Source: JBBQLG01 sp038327655
GTDB taxonomy: Bacteria; Bacteroidota; Bacteroidia; Cytophagales; Spirosomataceae
DNA: 64,000 nt
Reading direction: 5' to 3'
NCBI GenBank assembly: GCA_038327655.1
Contig: JBBQLG010000011.1
Span: forward strand, 4,520 to 68,519
A program made the translations under genes and the position numbers. Below the pieces are notes generated by a model. The model made no database searches. It was not told the DNA's origin and saw only the letters and a program-made list of their open reading frames with translations. Position 1 is the stretch's first letter; the number at the start of each line of letters is the position of its first letter. Shown here in pieces: positions 1-6,487 of this stretch.

Positions 1-784
1 GTCGGTAGCTGACGTTTTCGGGCAGGGCGGCCTGATTGGCCTGAATTTTTTCCCGCATGGCGAGGGCCGCATCCACGGCGCGGTCGAGGTGATGGTCGCC
101 CCGGAAAACAGCCATGATGGCGTCGCCCATGAACTTGTCCACGTAGCCGCCCTGCGCAATAATCTCCTTCACCATCTCATCGAAATAGCTGTTTAACAGG
201 TTTACGACTACATCGGCGGGCATCCGTTCGGCGAGGGCCGTGAAGCCGCAGATGTCGACGAATACAACCGTTGCCTGCACGACTTCGCTGGCCAGCAGGC
301 TGTTGCCAAACTCCGGGCGGGCCATGAAGTTGATTACCGTTTCGTCGACGTACATTTTCAGGATGTTGTTTTCCTGTATGGCCCGCATCGTTTCGCGCAT
401 CTGCGCCACCTGCGTAATGGTTTTTTCGATGGTAATTTCCAGGTCCGCAAAATCGACGGGCTTGCAGACAAAGTCGAATGCGCCCCGGTTCATGGCCACC
501 CGAATGTTCTGCATGTCGCCGTAGGCCGATACCATCACCGTTTTGAGCAGCGGGCCCAGTTCAAACAGTTTGGTGAGCAGGGTCAGCCCGTCCATCACGG
601 GCATGTTAATATCGCTCAGGACAATATCCGTGTCGGGGTGCTCACCAATGCGGACGAGGGCTTCCTGACCGTTGTTGGCAAAAATAAATTCGTAGTCTTT
701 ATCCCGAATCTTGCGCCGAAACTTCTGTTTGATCAGAAATTCCAGATCCGTTTCGTCATCTACCACTAATATTTTTGTACTCAT
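1..784 (-). CDS. Response regulator with adenylate/guanylate cyclase domain (3' end outside window)
   Basis: This partial gene starts at 784 and runs off the left edge, so only about 261 residues are visible. Residues 1-125 form a CheY-like receiver (KILVVDDETD at the start, phospho-acceptor Asp in VLSDINMP, conserved Lys in CKPVDF). A linker follows, then a class III cyclase domain starting near residue 165 (VVFVDICGFTALAERMP, later GGYVDKFMGDAIMAVFRG) with the usual metal-binding aspartates. It probably makes a cyclic nucleotide in response to phosphorylation by one of the two upstream kinases. Its ATG overlaps the stop codon of the upstream receiver gene (ATGA, 781-784), which suggests translational coupling. 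The receiver and catalytic-domain calls are firm; whether the product is cAMP or cGMP cannot be told. Confidence 0.9.
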   Translation of the reverse strand, partial: MSTKILVVDDETDLEFLIKQKFRRKIRDKDYEFIFANNGQEALVRIGEHPDTDIVLSDINMPVMDGLTLLTKLFELGPLLKTVMVSAYGDMQNIRVAMNRGAFDFVCKPVDFADLEITIEKTITQVAQMRETMRAIQENNILKMYVDETVINFMARPEFGNSLLASEVVQATVVFVDICGFTALAERMPADVVVNLLNSYFDEMVKEIIAQGGYVDKFMGDAIMAVFRGDHHLDRAVDAALAMREKIQANQAALPENVSYR

Positions 785-1161
785 TGTGGATATAGGTGGG
801 TGAGTTTGTCCTTCAACTGGGCAAAATCGAGGGGTTTGGTCAGAAAATCGTCGGCCCCATACTGCATCGCCATGTCGTGATTCTGCTGATCGCCGTAGGC
901 CGTAATCATCATCACAATCGGGGGTGGCACGGCGTACGACGACCGAATCCGGCGCAGCAGTTCCAGCCCGCTCATGCCCGGCATGTTGATGTCGGAGAGG
1001 ATCAGCACCGCTTCGGAGCCGTGGTCGCCTAAGTAACTCAAGGCCGCTTCGCCGGAGTTGGCAAAGGCAAACGCCATGCTGCCACTGCGAATTTCGCGCC
1101 GGAACCGCTGCTCAAACAGCAATTGAACATCGGTCTCGTCGTCTACCACTAAGATTTTCAT
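781..1161 (-). CDS. Single-domain CheY-like response regulator
   Basis: A 126-residue stand-alone receiver domain with the acidic pair near residue 7-8 (VVDDETD), the phospho-acceptor Asp in LILSDINMPGMSG, and the conserved Lys in FLTKPLDF. There is no output domain, so it probably acts by protein contact or as a phosphate sink for the neighbouring kinases. It lies 18 nt downstream of the TPR kinase gene and overlaps the cyclase-type regulator by 4 nt. Its sequence strongly resembles the receiver of that cyclase, so the two receivers are probably tandem duplicates fed by the same kinases. Confidence 0.92.
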   Translation of the reverse strand: MKILVVDDETDVQLLFEQRFRREIRSGSMAFAFANSGEAALSYLGDHGSEAVLILSDINMPGMSGLELLRRIRSSYAVPPPIVMMITAYGDQQNHDMAMQYGADDFLTKPLDFAQLKDKLTHLYPQ

Positions 1162-1179
1162 GGGTGCTGGATTTAAGGT

Positions 1180-3300
1180 CTAAGATACGGCGATTTGCCC
1201 ATCTGCGGGAAGCGTGATTATAAATTCCGTAAACTGCCCCGTTTTGGTCGCTACCGTGAGCGAGCCACCGTGGCCTTTGTTAATGATTTCGTAGCTCAGC
1301 GACAGCCCCAGGCCGGTGCCCTCGCCGGTCGGCTTGGTCGTAAAAAAAGGCTGAAAAATTTTATCCACCACCGCATCGGGAATGCCATCGCCGTTATCCC
1401 GCACCCGAATTTCGGCCGCACCACCCACCTTCCGGGTACTGATGCTGACGACGGGCTGATAGTCGGATTCTCCCGGTAAGGCAGACGCGTCCAACCGTTT
1501 TTTCCTGGCGGCCACGGCGTAAAATGCGTTGTTGAACAGGTTCAGCAAGACCCGGCTGATATCCTGCCCCACCACCACTACGTTAGTCAGGTGGGGGTCG
1601 AACCGGGTGAGTAACTCGGCATTAAAATCTTTGTCTTTAGCGCGCAGGCCGTGGTAACTCAACCGAAGATACTCGTCAGCCAGCGCATTGATGTCCGTCG
1701 GAAGCCGTTCGCCCGTACTGGTGCGGGAGTGTTGCAGCATGGCTTTTACAATGGCATCGGCGCGTTTCCCGTGGTGGTGAATCTTGGTCAGGTTCTGCCG
1801 CAAATCGTCGGTCAGGGGAAAGACTTCGCTGGTATGACCGGCCACTACTTCCTCGTTCAGTTCATCGACCAATTCGACGCTGACCTCGGCGAAGTTATTG
1901 ACGAAGTTGAGCGGGTTCTGAATCTCGTGGGCAATCCCCGCCGTCAGTTCGCCCAGCGAGGCCATTTTTTCGCGCTGTACCAACTGACGCTGGGCGGCCT
2001 GAATCTCGGTTTGCTGCTGGCGAAGCTGCTCATTGGCCCGTTGCTGCTGCCGGTTACTGCGCCACAGCACCACCGCCACAATGCCGACCAGCCCCAATCC
2101 GATTAAGGCACTAAGCAGCCATTGCTGCTGCCGACGGGCTTCTTCGGCGCGCAGGGTAGCAGCCGCCTGCCGTTCGGCCGTGGTAACATCGTTCTGTAAA
2201 ACAGCGAGTTGCTGCTGCGTTTGCCGCCCCGACAGGGTATCATTATAGGCCGTGTAGGCTTGCTGATAAGCGTAGGCCTGCGTAAAATCGTTCTGCTGTG
2301 CGTAGGCCAGAGCCAGTATGCTGCTGGCCTCGCGGGAGGCTTCTTTGTAGCCGATGTAGCGGCTCAATCGCCAGCCCTGCTGCCCGTAGTAAATAGCACT
2401 GTCGGGGCGGTTTATTCCAAGGTGGGCGCGGGCCAGCACGGTCTGCGTCCAGGCGACCACTTCGTACTCGCCTTTGGCCAGCAATACCCGCAGTGCCTCG
2501 TGCGCCGTCTGGAGAGCCTCCCCGTAGGCCCCCTCCTCTACCTGTACGGCCGCCAGGTTGCTCTGAGCCTCGGCCTCCAGCCGACTGTTACCCAGCGACC
2601 GGGCCAGCCGAATCGCCTTGGTATACGACCGGATCGCTTTCGACCGTTCGCCTTCGGCCCGGTACAGTTCGCCCAGGCCATTCAGAGACTGGCAGATACC
2701 TACTTCCTGGCGGGCTTGTTCGTAGAGCTGGAGGGCAGCCGTCATGTAGGTGAATGCCTGCGTGTAATCGCCCAGCAATACATACAGCGCCCCCAGCCGC
2801 GACATCTGACGGCGAATCAAAGCCGAATCGCCTGTTGCTCTGGCAATATCGAGGCTTTGCAGCCCTGCCGAAAGGGCCGGTACATAATCGCCCCGCTGGG
2901 TGTTGATCCAGCCAAGCAGACCCAGCGTTCGGCCCGTTCCCACGCGGTTTTGTAGCTGTTGATACTGCTGCTGTGCCCGTTTCAGCGCCGAGAGGGCCGA
3001 GGCATAGTCGTTGCGCTCGACGTAGGCTCCCCCAACGGCCAGCAGCGCATCGGCTTCCCGCTCCGGTTGATGGAGCCGGCGAGCCAGCGTCAGGGATTCC
3101 TCCCCGAATTGCAAGGCCTGCACGTAATCATCAACCCGAACCGCATTGGACAGTTCGATGAGTTGATTTACGCGGACCGTATCGGCCTGCGGGTGCGCTT
3201 TGAGCCGAACCTTCAGGCTGTCGACCCGTGCAGACTGTGCCTGTAGGTCTATTGCGGTTAACCCCAGCAAACCGATTAATGCAATACAACGGAATAGCAT
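1180..3300 (-). CDS. TPR-repeat sensor histidine kinase
   Basis: A 706-residue sensor kinase. Residues 1-22 are a signal sequence ending near LQAQ. Residues 40-360 are tetratricopeptide repeats (repeats with LGxLYxxxGDYxxA character), predicted periplasmic. One membrane segment lies near 393-412 and a Gln-rich coiled coil near 415-445. The dimerisation helix carries the phospho-accepting His in GIAHEIQNPLNF, and the C-terminal HATPase has N, G1 (DNGDGIP) and G2 (GTGLGLSLS) boxes. It lies 12 nt after the upstream kinase and 18 nt before the receiver gene, so the four genes look like one operon. The kinase core is nearly identical to that of its upstream neighbour. The signal is unknown; TPR ectodomains usually sense through protein partners. 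Confidence 0.93.
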   Translation of the reverse strand: MLFRCIALIGLLGLTAIDLQAQSARVDSLKVRLKAHPQADTVRVNQLIELSNAVRVDDYVQALQFGEESLTLARRLHQPEREADALLAVGGAYVERNDYASALSALKRAQQQYQQLQNRVGTGRTLGLLGWINTQRGDYVPALSAGLQSLDIARATGDSALIRRQMSRLGALYVLLGDYTQAFTYMTAALQLYEQARQEVGICQSLNGLGELYRAEGERSKAIRSYTKAIRLARSLGNSRLEAEAQSNLAAVQVEEGAYGEALQTAHEALRVLLAKGEYEVVAWTQTVLARAHLGINRPDSAIYYGQQGWRLSRYIGYKEASREASSILALAYAQQNDFTQAYAYQQAYTAYNDTLSGRQTQQQLAVLQNDVTTAERQAAATLRAEEARRQQQWLLSALIGLGLVGIVAVVLWRSNRQQQRANEQLRQQQTEIQAAQRQLVQREKMASLGELTAGIAHEIQNPLNFVNNFAEVSVELVDELNEEVVAGHTSEVFPLTDDLRQNLTKIHHHGKRADAIVKAMLQHSRTSTGERLPTDINALADEYLRLSYHGLRAKDKDFNAELLTRFDPHLTNVVVVGQDISRVLLNLFNNAFYAVAARKKRLDASALPGESDYQPVVSISTRKVGGAAEIRVRDNGDGIPDAVVDKIFQPFFTTKPTGEGTGLGLSLSYEIINKGHGGSLTVATKTGQFTEFIITLPADGQIAVS
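1877..1971. repeat. 95-bp direct repeat copy 1 (histidine kinase core)
   Basis: This 95-bp stretch inside the TPR kinase matches 3992-4086 in the neighbouring kinase with a single visible mismatch. It encodes the segment around the phospho-accepting His. Sequence on either side is clearly more diverged, so the identity is local. This fits recent duplication followed by patchy gene conversion. Confidence 0.85.
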
Positions 3301-3312
3301 TGATGTTGAGGA

Positions 3313-4716
3313 TTAAACGGATGGTAAGGTAATGATAAACTCGGTCGATTCGCCGGCGTTGGTCTCCACCGTGAGCGAACCCCCGTGGCCTTTGGTAATG
3401 ATATCATAGCTGAGCGACAAACCCAGCCCGGTACCCTCGCCGGTCGGTTTTGTCGTAAAGAAAGGCTGAAAAATCTTGGCTTTCACCGATTCAGGAATGC
3501 CCGTACCGTTGTCCTTCACCCGGATGTACACCTCATTCCCAACCAGCCGGGTGCTCACCGTCACGGTCGGTTTGTAGGCATCCTGCTCCGTGGTTTCGCT
3601 GGCCTTCGCCTGATTTTTGCGCTCGGTTACGGCGTAGAAGGCATTGTTGAACAGGTTGAGTAAGACCCGCCCCACTTCCTGCCCGGCTACCGTAACCGGC
3701 TTCAGCATCGGGTCGAAATCAGTGACCATCGTAGCGTTGAACTGGCTGTCTTTGGCCCGCAGACCGTGGTAGCTCAGGCGCAGGTATTCGTCGGCGAGGG
3801 CGTTCAGGTCGGTCGGGTGGCGTTCGTCGCTGCGGCTGCGCGAGTGTTGCAGCATGGATTTCACGATGGCGTCGGCGCGGTGCCCGTGGTAGTTGATCTT
3901 CTCCAAGTTCTGCCGGATGTCGCTCATCAGGTCCTGTGCCTCCCCGGCCCGGCCCGCCTGTAGTTCTTCGTCCAGTTCCTCAAGCAGTTCCACGCTGACC
4001 TCGGCGAAGTTATTGACGAAGTTGAGCGGGTTCTGAATCTCGTGGGCAATCCCCGCCGTCAGTTCACCCAGCGAGGCCATTTTTTCTTTCTGCACCAACT
4101 GTTCCTGCGTGGCTTTGAGGTCGGCTACGGTCTGGATTAATTCTTCTTTCTGACGGGTCAGTTCAGCCGTTCGGGTGGCCACCTGCCGTTCGAGTTCACT
4201 GTTCAGGGCTTCGATCTGCCGGTTGCGGGCTTCCTGCGCGTCGCGGTCAAGCTGCTCTTTGGCAAGCTGCTTTTTCTGCCGTAACGCAATAATGGCAAAC
4301 GTTACGAGCCAGAATACCGCAAACACGCTGGCCGACGAGAAAAACTCTTTGTTGACCTTGTAAAACCCCGGCATGGTAGCCTGAAAAACATCCTCAATGA
4401 CAAGCAGCAAAACAAGGGGAACAACCGAAAACAGCAGCGTACGGGCCGGGCGATAGGCCCACGACAGGCGGATGGTGTAGACAGCCAGCCCCAACGTTAC
4501 AGCCCAAACCCAGTTGCGGTTCAGTTGAAACCGGTGATCGGGAAAGTTAAACTGTAGTACTTCGTAAACAAGCAGCATAATACCGGCCGGTCGCCAGAGG
4601 GTAGCCAGCCGCGCATCCCAGGCTGGTAACCGGGTTTTGGTCTGGAGAAACCGGCGCAGGTACTGGATGATGCCAGCCGAAATAAGTACATTAAATACAG
4701 CGTCTCCGTCGTTCAT
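3313..4716 (-). CDS. Membrane sensor histidine kinase
   Basis: A 467-residue kinase and first gene of the four-gene signalling operon. The N-terminal 160 residues contain several hydrophobic segments (near 40-55, 70-85, 92-108, 130-148), so the sensor region is embedded in the membrane. A coiled coil spans about 160-215 (ERQVATRTAELTRQKEEL). It leads into the phospho-accepting His in GIAHEIQNPLNF and a C-terminal HATPase (DNGTGIP, GTGLGLSLS). It has no receiver of its own; the partners are probably the two receivers at the end of the operon. The kinase core is a close paralogue of the TPR kinase downstream, while the sensor halves are unrelated. The ATG at 4716 precedes a 155-bp divergent spacer shared with the HD-domain gene. 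Confidence 0.93.
   Translation of the reverse strand: MNDGDAVFNVLISAGIIQYLRRFLQTKTRLPAWDARLATLWRPAGIMLLVYEVLQFNFPDHRFQLNRNWVWAVTLGLAVYTIRLSWAYRPARTLLFSVVPLVLLLVIEDVFQATMPGFYKVNKEFFSSASVFAVFWLVTFAIIALRQKKQLAKEQLDRDAQEARNRQIEALNSELERQVATRTAELTRQKEELIQTVADLKATQEQLVQKEKMASLGELTAGIAHEIQNPLNFVNNFAEVSVELLEELDEELQAGRAGEAQDLMSDIRQNLEKINYHGHRADAIVKSMLQHSRSRSDERHPTDLNALADEYLRLSYHGLRAKDSQFNATMVTDFDPMLKPVTVAGQEVGRVLLNLFNNAFYAVTERKNQAKASETTEQDAYKPTVTVSTRLVGNEVYIRVKDNGTGIPESVKAKIFQPFFTTKPTGEGTGLGLSLSYDIITKGHGGSLTVETNAGESTEFIITLPSV
3992..4086. repeat. 95-bp direct repeat copy 2 (histidine kinase core)
   Basis: Partner of 1877-1971, in the same orientation and at the same place in the protein (the segment around the catalytic His). 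One mismatch in 95 bp is seen by eye. Confidence 0.85.
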
Positions 4717-4871
4717 GGCTCAGGCAACCTGGCGAACGGGTGAGGTACGGTCGTTCGGCCCGGGTTTAGTTCTGGTGTAATATAGCAACTAAGTTTTCAT
4801 GCGCACAACCGAGCGTTCGTCAACACCGGCCCGATTTATGTATCATTGCAGGTAAACAGACATCACTAAAT

Positions 4872-5453
4872 ATGAACTGCGCGGGGGCCGAAACATTTAT
4901 CCGTCACTACTTAGAAACGGGTTTAGTCCCCACCCTCACCTACCACGGGCTGCACCATACGGTCGATGTGGTGCAGGCGGCTGCTGACCTGGCCGCAGCC
5001 GAGGGCATCACGGACCTGGAATCCCTGATTCTACTGCGGACGGCGGCTTTTTACCACGATGCGGGCTTCGTTACGACCTACGTCGACCACGAAGCCGCCG
5101 GGTGTGTGCTGGTCTGGCAGACCCTGCCCGATTTTGGTTATTCGCCCGCGCAAATCGAAACCATCTGCGGGCTGATTGGTGCCACCCGCATTCCGCAGAA
5201 GCCACAGACGCACCTGGAGCAGATACTCGCCGATGCGGACCTCGACTACCTTGGCCGCCCCGATTTTACGCCCATTGCTCAAACGCTTTTTACCGAACTA
5301 CAGGCGCATCAGCACTTCCCCGACGATGAGCGGGCCTGGAACCGGGTGCAGCTGAATTTTCTGGAACACCACCGCTACTGGACCCCAACGGCCATCAGCA
5401 GCCGCGAAGCTCCCAAACAGGTGCACATCGCCGAGTTACGTCATCTGGTCTGA
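4872..5453 (+). CDS. HD-domain protein, putative metal-dependent phosphohydrolase
   Basis: A 193-residue cytoplasmic protein with an HD-type metal site: a first His pair (YHGLHHTVDV, residues 24-33), then the HD pair in FYHDAGFV near residue 60, and a later conserved Asp (ADADLDYLG). Such small HD proteins hydrolyse phosphate esters of nucleotides or similar molecules. Nothing here fixes the substrate. It is divergent from the kinase operon and its last codons overlap the remnant of the quinone oxidoreductase gene on the other strand. Confidence 0.8.
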   Translation: MNCAGAETFIRHYLETGLVPTLTYHGLHHTVDVVQAAADLAAAEGITDLESLILLRTAAFYHDAGFVTTYVDHEAAGCVLVWQTLPDFGYSPAQIETICGLIGATRIPQKPQTHLEQILADADLDYLGRPDFTPIAQTLFTELQAHQHFPDDERAWNRVQLNFLEHHRYWTPTAISSREAPKQVHIAELRHLV

Positions 5454-6252
5454 TTACTATTACAAAGCCCCGCTGTGCGGACGATTTTACCAATGTGCTG
5501 ACTACTTTTCAACAGCCGCTGTGCATCGGCGGCTTCACCAAGTGGAAACACCCGGTGAATACCCGGCTTCAACTGTCTCGTTCTCGGCAATGGCCATACC
5601 CGTTGAACTCCTTCAGCTACCCGGGAGGCTTTGAAATCGGTCGTCTGTGATTTCAGCACGACCTCGACGTCTTCGGTCCGGTAGTTAATGCACCGTACCG
5701 CCCCCATTCGTTTGCAGAATGCCCGTTTTCGTCGCTGCCCGCCGTTGCGAATGCCCGGGCACCAAACGCGGTGGCCAGTTAAATGGCCGTTAGTCCAATA
5801 CCACTGCTGCCGCCATGCACCAGAAAATGCTCGCCCGGCCGTAATTGCGCCCGCTGAAAAATCGTCGACCAGACCGTCAGCACGATTTCAGGCAGCGAAG
5901 CGACTTCCTCCAGAGTGAGTAATGCCGGAACGGACAGCCAGTGCCGCTCATCCACGACCTCGTATTCGGCGTACCTACCCGCACTCAGCCGGGTGCAAAC
6001 GGCATCACTTACCTGCCAGCTCCCCACGGCTGACCCGCACGTCTCCACCACCCCCGCTACTTCCAGGCCGGGCACCGTACCCGACGGATTATTCCCCCTA
6101 TAGGCACCACTGCGCAACAATACATCGCTCCGGTTCAGGCCGACGGCCCGCACCCGAATCAGCACCTGATGCGGAGCGGGAATGGGACGGGGTAACTCCC
6201 GAAGTTGCAGGATACCGGCATCTCCTGAACGGGTTATAACGCTGGCTCTCAG
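5441..6252 (-). pseudogene. Decayed NAD(P)H:quinone oxidoreductase (zinc-free MDR family)
   Basis: Pieces of one medium-chain dehydrogenase/reductase can be read in order on the minus strand. The N-terminal GroES-like part spans 6252-5780 (GILQLRELPRPIPAP, VGLNRSDVLLRSG, then the nucleotide-binding GGSSGIGLTAI). A stop TAA replaces a sense codon just after GLTAI, and the frame continues into LATAFGARAF. A frameshift follows near 5705 into GAVRCINYRTED, and then the C-terminal end FPLGEAADAQRLLKSSQHIGKIV. Roughly 60 codons of the Rossmann-fold core between VVLKSQT and the C-terminal part are missing. The expected start codon position reads CTG with an in-frame stop shortly upstream. Start loss, nonsense codon, frameshift and deletion together mean it cannot make the enzyme. 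Confidence 0.88.
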
Positions 6253-6487
6253 GCAGAAGCAGGTTTATCGTACCGTTAATGACCACCAGATGAGGACGGT
6301 TGTTCAACCCCGGAACCCGCCGGACGAACCGGGCCGTGCGCAGGATAAGTATTTACTTCTGTTCAATAGAACGCTTTTATAGTACTATACATGGATTGTT
6401 TTGCACCCATACATTTACGGCTCATTATTCAACTTTTACGATTTTAATAATGAAAATGCTAACCCTACAGTTTAAACTTTAACTCAA

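Noticed and set aside
4717..4871. Riboswitch or structured RNA before the HD-domain gene
   Set aside because: Only short weak stems are visible; no known riboswitch core can be recognised.
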